64,000 nt of DNA from Labia minor (taxonomy: Eukaryota; Arthropoda; Insecta; Dermaptera; Spongiphoridae), in assembly GCA_963082975.1 (NCBI GenBank), contig OY720345.1:77903034-77967033 (forward strand). The letters are read 5' to 3'. The translations under genes were made by a program, and so were the position numbers. Numbering within the stretch: the first letter of the stretch is position 1; every line of letters begins with the position of its first letter. The notes beneath the pieces are model-generated. The model was given only the letters and a program-made list of their open reading frames with translations, had not been told where the DNA came from and searched no databases. This document shows positions 47,325 through 59,768 of the stretch, piece by piece.

Positions 47325-47339
47325 TATATATACAAGAGA

Positions 47340-49787
47340 TGATTCTTTCTATGATGGTTTCTTGTTGTTGACCCGCTGAACATCTCTTGATTGTATGAGT
47401 GATATTAAATTTGTTAATTCATGTATTTGATTAATTTATTACTTGGAAATTTATTAATTTATACTTTTATAAATTAATGATATATAATTAAAATAATGTT
47501 TGTAAAATTTAAAACATTTAAATATTTAAAAAAAAACTGAATAAAAAGCTCAATTTCAAAGAATTCCCCAAAATATATGTCAAGACTAATTATAATTTTC
47601 TTTCTAGTTAACAGTAAATAAGTGTTAAAATTTCTCTTTGAACTTGAATAAATTTTATCCAAGAATCTGACTCAAATATTAAGTTAGAATGGGAGAGATT
47701 AGAGTCCCCACCTGGAGGATGGGTTACCGCGTTGCTTAATAAATTAAACCTGTCTGGTTGATGTGGGTGTTTGTGACCTCCAAACAGATGTGGAAAGAGA
47801 TGCTGTGCAATATGCTTCGAATGGGTGAATAATTAGTGAGACAACCTTCTCCATTTGTCACTTGGTAAAATATTGTGGTAGAAAATAAAAATTTCAACAT
47901 ATGTTGTTGGTCGTCAGACATTTAACTGAGATTTGACATACAAAATTAGAGTGCGAAGAAAGATTCAGCTTCTCTTCGAAGTAAAATGATCAACAAATGA
48001 AAATAAATAGCGGATGTGAGTTTTCAAGAAATAAATCTTGGAGTTGATCTACGGTTTTACGTCAAAAGTGTTCAAGAGAGGGACATTTATTGTCGGGTAA
48101 ATATTAAGAAATAATTCTAATAAATCCAAATTTACAGTGTTTTCATGTGTTAATAATAACATTTGTTTTCATTGATAAGTAAAAAAGAAAAATTCTGTTT
48201 AATCATTAATTTTGAAAGTTACTTTGACTTGAAAAAAATATAATATCATCGCGTTTGTTCTTCAACAGGTTTGCTGTATCACTTCATCATTTTTTTTTTT
48301 AGATCATTTATTCGAATTATTTTAAAAATGGTTGCATCCATTTTCCATGAGTGTATTTCTCGGTCAGTCTAAAAAAATCAATTCGTTTGAAGAGAATTCT
48401 CTCCTCTTTTATTTTTTTACATAAAATTCATTCAAAACGCAAAATCTCAATTAGAAGAATATTTTTTTCTTTTTCTCTTTTTATTTAAAAAAAAAAAAAA
48501 AATTAGACAAATCAATTTTAAATTAGAAAATAGGTCAAGAGATTAATATTCACACAAAATAATATATAATTAAGGTTGGAAAATTATATTTTTTTTCTGT
48601 ATCTATTTTCATGGTAATAATAAATAAAATCAAAAACAATTTTTACATAATTCTTTTTAATTCTTTTTTGAACATTTATTTATATTATCTTTTTGTTAAA
48701 ATCTCACCATTTGGCTTTTAATAGAGCACTAAAACCTATACTCCAAATTAGTTTTAACTGATTTTCAGTGGGTGAAATTAAATATACCTGAAAAAAGGTT
48801 CAGGATTTTAATTAATATTAGAACGGGGTTTATTGCACTTAATATAAAAAGTTTGAAATCTTTTAGTAAATATTTAGTTAGTTTTAAAAATTTTGCAAAA
48901 ACGAATAAAATATTTAATTAAATTAGAAAATTTCTAAAAATTTGTATCACACCAATGAGATAACATTGACTCCCCCCAACACCTCGTGATTCTAATGAAA
49001 ATATATAAAAAAAAAATAAATTTAACTTAAAAATTACTAAATATATAATAAATATATTAACTGCTAATATATTCACTAATTTTATTTTTAATTAAACATT
49101 AAAAAATTTTTTTTTTTTATTTAAATCAATATTTGCTAGTATTTATTTATTTCATGATTTAATTGAATGGTGTATGGTAAACTAATGGCGTTTTAATTAA
49201 AAATGAATAAAATGAAAATTGAATTAAATGGAAAAAAAATCCGGGAATTTTGCTCTTTAAATATCTTTATCTGAGTAAATTTTAACAATAAAATTTAGTT
49301 TGTAAATCACTTTTAAATGAATAACATATTGATAATTTATTCAAATAAATATTTCAATTATAAAATATTTATTTTATTATTAATATTATTCATAATAAAG
49401 TTTATTTGTAATAAATTACTATTTGTTTAAAGAAATCTATTAATCAATATTTTTAATTAGTATTTATAATAAAAAAAAAAATTCTTATCATTTGGAATTG
49501 TAATCAACGATTGACTTTTCTGTCGGGGTTGCAAGATAGATTTATATAATCTGATGATAGCTATGTTCAATCAGGGATACGATCTCTTCAAGATGACTAA
49601 CCAAACCCAGAAAGAACAAGAAGAAAAAGTATTTGTCGATGGAAGATTTATGTTGTTTACGTGGGCGTACGTCCCTTTTATTTAATCTGGTTGTTGTTGT
49701 TGGATGTAGGTTTTGCTTGTACAAAAGATTGGAGTTAAGGAAATTTTCATAAGTATCTTGTGCATAATAATAATAATAAAAATAATA

Positions 49788-49826
<39 letters not shown>

Positions 49827-49827
49827 T
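47340..49827. other. AT-rich spacer
   Basis: No gene recognised; a (TAA)n tract at about 49767-49826 borders the next element. Confidence 0.45.
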
Positions 49828-50296
49828 GTATCTAATTATAAATTTCACCTGAAAATTTTTTTTTTTAACAATTTTCAATTTATAAAAGAAATTAAAAAAA
49901 TAAATAATAAAATCAATAGGTTAAAAATAAGTTATTAAAAATATTAGGTTTTAAGTTTCAATACAAATTTTATTAAACTTTATGTGGTTAAGTCATTCTA
50001 AAAAGCTTTGATTGATAGGTATATTATACTTTTATTGAAACTTAATACCTAGTGTATAATATTAATAACTCAACCCTTTAACATATTGATTTTAGGTCAA
50101 TACAATAACTTTACAAGCTTTTTAGAATGACTTAACCACATAAAGTTTAATAAAATTTATATTGAAACTTAAAACCTAATATTTTTATTAACTTAGCTTT
50201 AACCTATTGATTTTATTATTTTTTTTTTTTAATTTCTTTGATAAATTGAAAATTGTTAAAAAAAAATATTTCAGGTGAAATTTACAAATAGGATAC
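49828..50296. mobile_element. Long inverted-repeat MITE
   Basis: Arms of about 182 bp (49828-50009 and 50114-50296) are near-perfect inverted copies around a ~104 bp centre. Outer ends are GTATCTAATTATAAATTTCA and GTATCCTATTTGTAAATTTC. The arms differ by only a few substitutions and indels, so it is young or still paired by gene conversion. No clear target duplication and no coding sequence. Superfamily unassigned. Confidence 0.88.
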
Positions 50297-50956
50297 TCTT
50301 AACTGCTAATTTTTTTTTTAAATTTTCATTTATAAAAAAAAAAATAGTAGAAGTAATGTTTTTCTAAAATAAATATTTTCCTATTTGTTTTATATAATAT
50401 TAACAAAAATATTTAAATCGGATTAAGAATGGTTGTTGAGAGAGATGTCGGATGTTGTTCAAAATAAATAAATACTTCTGGGTGGAAATGAGTTGAGCTT
50501 TTCCAAGTGACTTCATATTCTAGAAATAACTAATTACGAGGGACTCTGTTTTGGCGACAACGACATTTCGCTTTGGCGCACTCGTCTATCTCGACGAGAA
50601 GGAAATGGAGGTCTTGTTTAGAGTTTCTGCCTTGCTTACAAAATTAGAAAGGCTGTGGACTGGAAGATCAATTGGAAACATTCCTTGCACTTGTGCAATT
50701 TTTTTTCTTTTTTTTTTCTTTTTCTTTTCTTTTCATTTTCTGGTTTCGTTGAAAATTCGATTAATTCAATTAGATTCGCTCGAAGCCGTTTAGAATGAAA
50801 TAAACAATTAAATTTAAGAAGTGACATGGAAAGAATTCAATTCTGATTACATAATTTAGTTGGTGATTTAGACAGAATCATCCATCCGAACATGAAGTTT
50901 TCTAACCAACACAAAATCAACGTTCTGAAATACATATACTATATAAATATATATAT

Positions 50957-50990
<34 letters not shown>

Positions 50991-51550
50991 TTATTTTTAT
51001 TTTTTTTCTCTCTCTCTTTTGTTTATATATAATTTTTGTTTCTTTTTAAGATTTAATTTATTCCCTTAATTCTCTTTTTTTTTTTTAAAAAAAAAAACAA
51101 ATTATACAAAAGACAATTTTCATTAATTAATTAATTTATATTTATTTTAAAATTTTTTTTTTCTAATTTTATCTAACAAGTGAGTTTTTATTCGTTGAAC
51201 TATAAAGAAAGCACTTATCTATAAATGTGTGACGAATGTTACTCCTGACAATTACAACTTTTCTCTTTAAAATCCACTTCTTTTATCACTCAACTTTTTA
51301 TTTTATCTCTTGAAACCTTCTCTCAACCCGGAAAATCCTGGTTATATTCCATATTTAAAGTTCATAAACATTGTGACCATTAAAGTCTAGTAATTAGTAG
51401 TACTACGACTACAGTATAAATTAGGTGTCGATATTATATATATATATACTTATATAAGATTTCATTTCATAAGAAATTTATATATTTTTATGAGTAGCTA
51501 CATATTATAGGAAAATGGATTTCCTAATAATAATAATAATAAAAAATAAG
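50297..51550. other. Spacer with short ORF island and GA microsatellite
   Basis: At about 50530-50700 a plus-strand frame with balanced codons reads ATTTFRFGALVYLDEKEMEV and onwards, then runs into a T-tract. It has no ATG at its start and no recognised domain. (GA)n at 50959-50988 and a CT-rich tract follow. Confidence 0.3.
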
Positions 51551-52148
51551 CTGGAGTGTCTCCACTCGACTATCTCGCAATTTGAATTGGATTAAATAAC
51601 ATAATATATATATATTATATTTAAATTAAATTATAAATTAAAATTAATAAATAATATTTATTAAACAAGCGCATGTTTGGCTCTTTGTTGATGGCACAAC
51701 GTCACGTGTTGGCGCATAATTTTTTCAGAGTTAAAAAAATAATTCCGGTACTTTCAGCGATTCAATCAAGCTGAAATTCTATATATAACAGTTTTATACA
51801 ATATTTAATCATATGAAAAATTATTAAATATATATCTTTATTTTTAGGGACAATTTAGAGGAAAAAAATCAAAACGTTGGAGTTAATGACCCTCTTCCGG
51901 TTGAGTTACATTTCTCGTAAGTTGATAGAAAATTACGAATTTTGAATAATGCCCGTACACCAAATTTCATGATTCTAGCACAAACCGTTTTTGCGTAATC
52001 TTGTCTACATACACACATACACACATGCAAACCGACATTTTTCTCAACCTTAGTGAAAATGACTCAGGAACCTTCAAAACGTATAAAAACATCAAAATCT
52101 CAACATCGAAAATTTTCATGATCTCAATACTATCTCTGGCGAGATAGT
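51551..52148 (+). mobile_element. Family 1 element, copy J
   Basis: Full length. 3' hairpin with loop TGGC intact. The TATA-like box reads CTATATATAACAG here. Confidence 0.84.
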
Positions 52149-53121
52149 AAATATTGATTTTTAAGTTCACCCATTAAATAACTAATATTTCTACTCGGAG
52201 AAAAGATTAAGAATAATATAAAATTATAGAATAATTCTTGTTGACAAATGAATTAAAAATAATACATCAATTGGGTTATTTTCTTTTTTCATTTTAAAAG
52301 ACTTTTATTTATTAGAAAGAACAAATCAATTCAAATACTTTCTGACATAAATATAGTATTGAATTACTATAAATGAATGTAATTTAACCTAATTTTCACA
52401 TATTTTTTTCATCTTTCTTTTAATATTTAACTATTACAGCATATAAATGATACTTATTTCTATTTTAAATATCATCAAAAAAAAAAAAAAAAAAAAACAA
52501 GAACAAAACCGATGAAATGTTTTAATGTAGCTCTATCTATAGATATATGTTACAAATGTTTCTAATTACGAATAAAAAAAACAAAAAAACAAAATTTTTA
52601 TAACATAAACTCATTATTTATATTAAATATAATTTAATTCTACAATTTGCTTTCTATTAAGTAAATATTTTGTTATTATAGCATTGTTAATTGTCATTAA
52701 AGTACGCTGGTAATTTTGAGAGATTAACAATTCCAGTTCAAATGCAATTAAATACTCTTTCATTAAATATTTTAATGTAATTAATTAATTATTTAGTATA
52801 TTAAAATTCTTTCAATTAGATTATATGTTGAGGACATAATGAAATTAATTATTAAGAAAAAATAAATAAATAAAATAAATAAATAAGTAAATGAATTATT
52901 ATGTTTTGTTTTGTTTTTTTTTACAGATAAATTTAAACCTTTTAATTAAAAACAAAAATTCTTTTTAAAATCTATACGAATAGTAGTATTAATTTAATTA
53001 TGTAGAATAAATCAAAGCTTTTGTTTTAGAATAATGTAGAATAGTATGGTTTGTATGCATTGTGTATGCATGCCTTTATTAGAACATAAATTTATAAAAT
53101 AACTCTTCTATATTGATATGA

Positions 53122-53156
<35 letters not shown>

Positions 53157-53990
53157 ATGAATCTCATTATTTGGATAATTTTATCGCAAAAAAATAAAAT
53201 ATTTCTCTGTTGTAATTGAATAAAACAATTCATTTCAATATCGTACTTTCGAATTCAACATTTTATTTAGAGTTAATATTTCTATATTTTTTTTTCAATA
53301 TGGTTTTTAATGCTTTAAACTCAAAATAATGTAAATTTTGTATAACATACATATGTAATATATTGCAAATTTGTTTGCATGAGAATAAGAGAAGGAGAAT
53401 TATAAATATAATGGAAGCCAAAATCAATATTTTTCAAATATGAATTTTTATTCCACGAATACCCATTGAACAACGAGCTAAATTAAAAATATAAATGTAA
53501 AAATATAGAATGTAATTTCAATCCATCGATAAAGTTAAATGAGGCATGCCACAGGCGGGAGTGTATGACTTAATAATACAAATTAAGTTTTAATAAAAAT
53601 TGCTTTATGATCAGTTGTTTAAATTAAAATATGAATTTTAATTTAAATTTCAATATAATGAATAGATATTTTGATTTTTATTAATATTTCTTCATTATTT
53701 TCTCTTATGAGTGTGGTGTATATAAATATAATACTGACATAAATTAAATCTTTCTTCAATGTTGGAAGGAGATTTAAACGCTCTTGAGGTATCTCTTTGT
53801 CAAACTTTGACATGTTTGAATTACTAGTACTATTTATTTTATTTTCATTTTGAATATTAGACTACCAATGAAATTGTACTTTGCCATTTATCATGTTTAA
53901 GTTGTAGATTCTAATATAAAACAGATTAAAGTTCATTTATTCATTTATAATATAATACTACTTTAATTTTAGAAATTATTTAATTCATTT
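52149..53990. other. AT-rich spacer
   Basis: Poly(A) at about 52478-52497 and (TA)n at 53126-53153. No gene recognised. Confidence 0.45.
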
Positions 53991-53991
53991 G

Positions 53992-54060
53992 CTTATTTTA
54001 CTTTTTTTTTAAAGTTTAAATTTAATTAATAATAATACAATATAACTATGCAGTTTCTAA
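53992..54060 (+). repeat. Short direct repeat flanking LINE/hAT cluster, left
   Basis: A match of about 60 bp to 54790-54860 (AAGTTTAAATTTAATTAATA, then ATATAACTATG). Part of it recurs at 56095-56125. Confidence 0.65.
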
Positions 54061-54262
54061 TGGGAGAGGAAAGAATGGTGAAAAATATAATTGTAGGGAA
54101 ACCGATTGGGAAATGTCCGGTTGGAAGACCAAGAACGTGATTGGTGGCCAGTATAGAAAGGGATGGGGGAGAGATGGGACAGGGTAGGGGTTGGATATAG
54201 CTCAGATAGGGACACTTAGAGAAATGTGGTTGTCGCGGCTAAGAACTTTCGAGTACCGTTTA
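54061..54262 (+). pseudogene. LINE 3' end fragment
   Basis: Plus strand, encoding GEERMVKN-like and GKCPVGRPRT segments and the tail GCGGCTAAGAACTTTCGAGT. Stops and frameshifts are present. Same LINE family as 37115-37884. A hAT MITE inserted just past its end. Confidence 0.77.
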
Positions 54263-54270
54263 ATCTACAG

Positions 54271-54561
54271 CAGTGATTCTCATCATTTTTTTTTACCGTG
54301 GTACACTTTTAACGGTTTAAAAATTTGGCGGCACACAAAGAAACAGATAAGTGTAAAAGTTAATATTTACTTATTTACCATATTGAAAAAATTGAAAAAG
54401 TCGAAAATGCTTAAGAGCCTGATCGCGAAAACATTTTTCCTTTTTTTTTACATACATATAAAATAAATAAGTACTTTTTCTTAATTTAAATTTTATATTT
54501 GTAAAATTTGGCGGAACATTTTGAAAATCTCGCGGCACACAAAAGTGGTTGAGAATCACTG
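54271..54561. mobile_element. hAT-type MITE
   Basis: 291 bp. Inverted ends CAGTGATTCTCATCA and CAGTGATTCTCAACCAC, with an 8 bp duplication ATCTACAG/ATCTATAG (54263-54270, 54562-54569, one mismatch). Interior AT-rich, non-coding. Confidence 0.9.
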
Positions 54562-54748
54562 ATCTATAGAGATAGATAGATATTTAATACAATAATAATA
54601 CATAATTAATTTACTGATTAAACTAAAATATATTTTAAATAAGAACACAAAAAGAAATGAATGTTTTAATATGTTGATTGAAACAAAATTGATGAAAACT
54701 TTTGGATATACAGACTTTCAATCCAATACTATGTATCACCACGGGGGT

Positions 54749-54769
54749 ACAGGGGGCAAAGCCCCCTGT
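54749..54769. repeat. Strong GC hairpin
   Basis: Arms ACAGGGGGC and GCCCCCTGT pair perfectly over nine bases around AAA. It sits in a GC-rich patch (54738-54795) that ends at the direct repeat beginning near 54790; possibly the terminus of an unidentified element. Confidence 0.75.
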
Positions 54770-54789
54770 CTAGGTGCGAAGAGCGCCGA

Positions 54790-54860
54790 AGGCTTATTTT
54801 ACTTTTATTTAAAAGTTTAAATTTAATTAATAATAAAAAATATAACTATGTTGTTACTAG
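54790..54860 (+). repeat. Short direct repeat flanking LINE/hAT cluster, right
   Basis: Right-hand partner of 53992-54060, about 0.8 kb apart. Confidence 0.65.
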
Positions 54861-54861
54861 T

Positions 54862-56312
54862 AGAATTATTTTTTTTAATTAAAACACATTTATTTTTAAA
54901 TATTCTTTAACTGAGTTTATTTATTATTTAGAAGGCATACTAATCTAAAGAAATTACAACAGGAAGTAGAAATCGATGTATCCTCTGGTTATTTAGTCTC
55001 CAGGGAGAGATTTTTTTTCGAAAATGGATGCATACATCATTGGGCTCTTTAGCCCTGTCTCTCACTGTGACCTCTCTCTCTCTCTCTCTCTCTCCCTCGT
55101 CTACTCCCCCTTTTCTCTCTCTGTCTCTCTCTCTAATAGTAGGTTGAAGCAACTCATTTATATTAGTTGTTGGCAAGGACTTGACGATAAGTGTTATTTA
55201 TTATTTTAATAACAACATAGTCTAACCAGTCACTGGTGTCTATTTTCAGAATTCCAGTCTAATTTAAATATTAACAATATTTAATAGGTTTATTTTCAAT
55301 TAGTCCTTCATTTTATTCTTTCTTTAATTCTATTTCACTGGTGGCAATAGTGAAGTTATTGGTTACAACAACCTCATTCTTACAACCTCCCCAATCTTCT
55401 TAAACTATTTCTAGCTAAAACTAATCTCCCTCTAATTTTCCTATATCAGTTTTTGTCTTGTCTCCACAATCTTCTTTTGATTTCATACATTAATTAAAAT
55501 TATGAGAAAGTGATGAAAGATTTGAATGAAGAAACTAAAGCCAAAATATCTATCACGATGAAATTTTGGATTTAAATTTTGAAATAAATTTTAAATTTAT
55601 TTGAATATAATCGGATTGTTACTAATATACTTATTTTTAAATATTTTCTCTTAAACATAAACGATATCAAAAAATTTGTTTTATAGATACCTTAAATTTT
55701 TTATGAATCTTTAATTAAAATTGATTTGCATTAAAATACTATTAATAACGAATATCAAAAAAAAAAAAAAAATTTAGTTCAAAAACTATCAAATTATTAT
55801 ATATAAATATATATATAATTTATTTTTTGTATAAAATTAATAAATATTTAACCTTTATATAAACTAAAAATGGATATTCATATATTAAATATAAGAGATA
55901 AAATCTCATTCACAATTTTTTTTTATTAGTAAATGTATCTAATTAATCACATGAACTTTGTAGAAATATGAAAATTATCTTTGGATATAAATAAATAAAT
56001 GTGAATGTTATGCTCATACTAGATTTCTACTAATATGAATGGTTTAGAGGTTATTTAAACTTTGAATGGAATTTGTTGAAATTTAATGGTAGTTTACTTT
56101 TATTTAAAAGTTTAAATTTAATTCAATTACTTAGAAAACTATTCATTCTACGGTTGAATTTCATTGAAAAACTATTCAGTGTATTATTATTAATTATAAC
56201 TTTATAACTATTTTTCGTTTTAGGTTTTATAGTTGAATAGAGAACATAGTTAAAAAAAATTATAGAGAGAAAAAAAATACATGTTAAATTTTACAAATAT
56301 ATTAATAATAAG
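54862..56312. other. AT-rich spacer with CT microsatellite
   Basis: (CT)n tracts at 55073-55094 and 55115-55134 underlie two spurious ORFs. No gene recognised. Confidence 0.5.
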
Positions 56313-56902
56313 CTGGAGTGTCTCCACTCGACTATCTCGCAATTTGAATTGGATTAATTAACACATATATTTATATTTAAATTATATTTAATTAATTATA
56401 AATTATAAATTAAAATTAAAAAATAATATTTATTAAGCCAGCGAATGTTTTGTTAATGGCACCACGTCACGTGTTGGCGCGTGATTTTCAGTGTTAAAAC
56501 ATTAATTCCGGTACTTTCAGCGATTCAATCAAGCTGAAATTCTATATATAGCAGTTTTATACAATTATTAATCATGTGAAAAATTATCAAACATATATCT
56601 TTATTTTTACGGTCACTTTAGAAGAAAAAAAATCAAAACGTTGTAGTTAATTACCCTCTTCCGGTTGAGCTACATTTCTCAAAAGTTGATAGAAAACTAT
56701 GAATTTTGAATTATGCCCGTATAACAAATTTCATGATTCTAGCTTAAACCGTTTTTGCGTAATATTATCTACATATGTACATACATACATACATACACAC
56801 ACACACATATACTGGCATTTTTATCAACCTTAGTGAAAATGATTCAGGAACCTTCAAAACGTATAAAAACCTCAAAATCTCAATACTATCTCTGGCGAGA
56901 GT
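56313..56902 (+). mobile_element. Family 1 element, copy K
   Basis: Intact 5' end; TACA/CA tract at about 56770-56808. The 3' arm is shortened (GAGAGT for GAGATAGT) and the CATCGAAAATTTTC block is deleted. Confidence 0.83.
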
Positions 56903-58243
56903 AAAAAAAAGGAAAAAAAAATGTTTATGAAGATATTAATTCAGTCAGTTTATTTTTATTCGTAGTTGGAAAAGTTGAAAATTTCAATTTTAATTTCGTG
57001 AATGGAAGCAAGAGATAATGGAAGAATGGTTTAAGAACTGTGATGAAAATACTGTAATAGTGATTTGAATTGCCGGCAACAGGATGAGTCAATTGGCTTT
57101 GATAAGCTCTCTGAAAGCAAACCACATGAAGATCTTCTCTGACCCGGATATCAATCCAACGATTGAATAAGCAAAGCACAAGCGCCATTTAATGATTCCA
57201 GTAAATCTGTTAACGAGCCACAAGTTTCAAAATAAACTCACTCTTTCCTTGCTCCTTCCGCCGGTTGTCCCCCGACGTCTCCGGTTCCCTTCATTCTCCC
57301 AAGCTTCTTCTCGTCGCTCCAACCCCTTTTACGCTCTTCCAACTTAAATAAACAGTTGCCTCGCTTGCGCTATCGGTACCTATATTTAATGTCAGTTTGA
57401 ATATGAAAACACACAACGTTTCATTTCCTTATTCCATTACAATTAAATACATTAACTGTATAGAAATGAAAGCGATCTTAATTGATTTATATTTCTACTA
57501 TAATCTGATATTTAAAAGATCTTCAAAGTAAAATCTTCTTTCAAGAAAATTTAAAAAAGAATTGTGTGGTTTCGTTACAAGAATAGGAAATTTTCAATTG
57601 ATTTTCTCAATTCAAATCAATTTATTCACCAATGTTCACTCCCTTCTACACACCCTTTTTTTACTGAATTCCTTTCATTACGCTTATCGATCATTAAAGA
57701 AAAGAGAAATTGTATATTTACAATTATTGGTTTACTTTGCTTTCTTTCTTTTATAAATAAAAAAAAACACTGATAATAATAAGATTATCAAAAGAATGTT
57801 AATTAATTTTTAAGAAAAAATGTTATTTTTTCACAAAAGTATATACATTACATCAAGTTCATTTGTTAACTGTATAAAAGGCGTGAGGGAATTACCGACA
57901 AAAAAAAAACAAAAAAATTATTGTCTTTGTGAACTCGTGAAAATGTCATTCAGTGCGTTAGTAAAGAAAAAAGAAGAAAAAAAAAAATAAAGAAAAGGAA
58001 ACTCAACACTAAAAATAAATGATAGAGATCTTTGTCAGTCTTCACTGTTTAAGGCAGGCGTTAAGTAAAATAAACTGAAATGAGTTATCATCAGGGATTT
58101 GATGAAATCTTACGTTAAAAATAAATAGAAGAAAACAAATTGAGTTATCCAAAGAATGTTTTTTATCAAAATTCATTAATTATTAAGTGTTATATAAATA
58201 AAAATATTATTTGGTGGGGCGGAAGGTGAGGGGATTACTTATA
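56903..58243. other. Spacer with mixed-composition island
   Basis: 57040-57370 is less AT-rich and unrepeated, with short frames on both strands (for example a 28-codon ATG frame, MSQLALISSLK..., near 57083). No domain recognised. It may be remnant host sequence. Confidence 0.3.
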
Positions 58244-58449
58244 CGAGGTCTGTTCAAAAGAAAAGATGAATTTTGAATTTTCGCGAGCTGTTTACATTCG
58301 AATATCGAAATTTGTTTTTTTTTATGTTGGTACACATATGTTTCTCCTTTGTTGACATTATCAGCCATTTTAGATTAATAGTTTGTTTTTGACAACTAAT
58401 AAAGTTAGTCACGTTTTTGTGTGTTCTTCGATTTTTTATTTAAAATTAG

Positions 58450-59075
58450 CTGGAGTGTCTCCACTCGACTATCTCGCAATTTGAATTGGATTAAATAACA
58501 TAATATATTATATTTAAATTAAATTTAATTAATTATAAATTATAAATAATAAATAATAAATATTAAACCAGCGCATGTTTGGCTTTTTGTTGATGGCACC
58601 ACGTCACGTGTTGACGCGTGAGATTTTCAGTGTTAAAAAATTAATTCTGGTAATTTCAGCGAATCAATCAAGCTGAAATTCTATATATAGCAGTTTTATA
58701 TAATTATTAATCATGTGAAAAATTATCAAACATATATCTTTATTTTTACGGTCACTTTAGAGGAAAAAAAATCAAAACGTTGTAGGTAATGACCCTCTTC
58801 CGGTTGAGCTACATTTCTCAAAAGTTGATAGAAAACTATGAATTTTGAATAATGTCCATGTACCAAATTTCATCATTCTAGCTCAAACCGTTTTTGCGTA
58901 ATCTTGCCTACATACATACACACACACATACACACATACACACACACATACACACACACAGACATTTTTCTCAACCTTAGTGAAAATGATTCAGGAACCT
59001 TCAAAACGTATAAAAACATCAAAATCTCAACATCGAAAATTTTCATGATCGCAATACTATCTCTGGCGAGATAGT
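58450..59075 (+). mobile_element. Family 1 element, copy L, nested in mariner
   Basis: Full length with both hairpins and a long CA/CATA tract (58911-58960). The uninterrupted relative at 22655-22685 shows the original site was a run of A after TTTTTTA(C/T)TTAAAA. The insertion therefore fell in an A-run and leaves no long target duplication. Confidence 0.9.
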
Positions 59076-59079
59076 AAAA

Positions 59080-59712
59080 AATGGATCAAAGAATCTGTAT
59101 TAAATTTTGAGTTAAAAATGGAATAAGTGCTCCAACGCACTTGAAATGTTGACTGTGGCATTCGGTGAGTCTACTTTGTCTCAAAAAAATGTTTATAAGT
59201 GGTACAAGTCATTTTAAAAAGCAGCAAAGAAGGTTTGGCTCACTGTTTTCATCGATTACAATGGCGAGGTGCATCATGTGTTCTTGCCAACACGTCGTAC
59301 TGTGAATAAGGAGTAGTACAAGGAAGTTATGCAGCGTTTGCGTGAAGCAATTTAGCTCAATCGACCGCAATTGTGGAAAAATAAATCATGGATTCTGCAT
59401 CACAATAATGCACCAGCTCACACATCATTGCTTGTTCGTGATTTTGTGGACAAAAACAACACCGTAATCCTACCTCAACCACCGTATTCACCAAATTTGG
59501 CTCCCTGAGTCTTTGTCCTATTCCCAAAACTGAAGAGACCAATGAAAGGAAATCGTTTTGCCACAATTGATGAGATAAAGTCGGAATCGAAGAACGAGCT
59601 GATGGCCATACCGAAAAACGCATTTCAGAAGGGCTTCGACGATTAGAAGCTGGTATACATTATATCTGAGGGGAATTACTTTGAAGGGGACAAAATGGAT
59701 ATTGATGAATAA
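59080..59712 (+). pseudogene. Broken mariner transposase (lineage 2, copy 2)
   Basis: Same deletion between YKWY and the FIDYNGEVHH region as copy 1, plus stops. The second catalytic position reads HHNNAPAH (N for D). The third region is damaged (PYSPNLAP then stop then VFVLF). The C-terminus is near normal, ending GDKMDIDE. Inactive. Confidence 0.87.
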
Positions 59713-59768
59713 ATAAATACTTTTCGAAATAAATCCATATTAACCTTTTCTTTTAAACAAACCTCGTA

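Larger units (their letters stand above)
58244..59766 (+). mobile_element. Mariner lineage 2, copy 2, interrupted by family 1
   Basis: Inverted ends CGAGGTCTGTTCAAAAGAAA / CGAGGTTTGTTTAAAAGAAA between TA dinucleotides (58242-58243, 59767-59768). Split by family 1 copy L. Without it the mariner is about 0.9 kb. Confidence 0.92.

Noticed and set aside
55024..55209. ORFs over the CT tract
   Set aside because: Low-complexity microsatellite translation on both strands.
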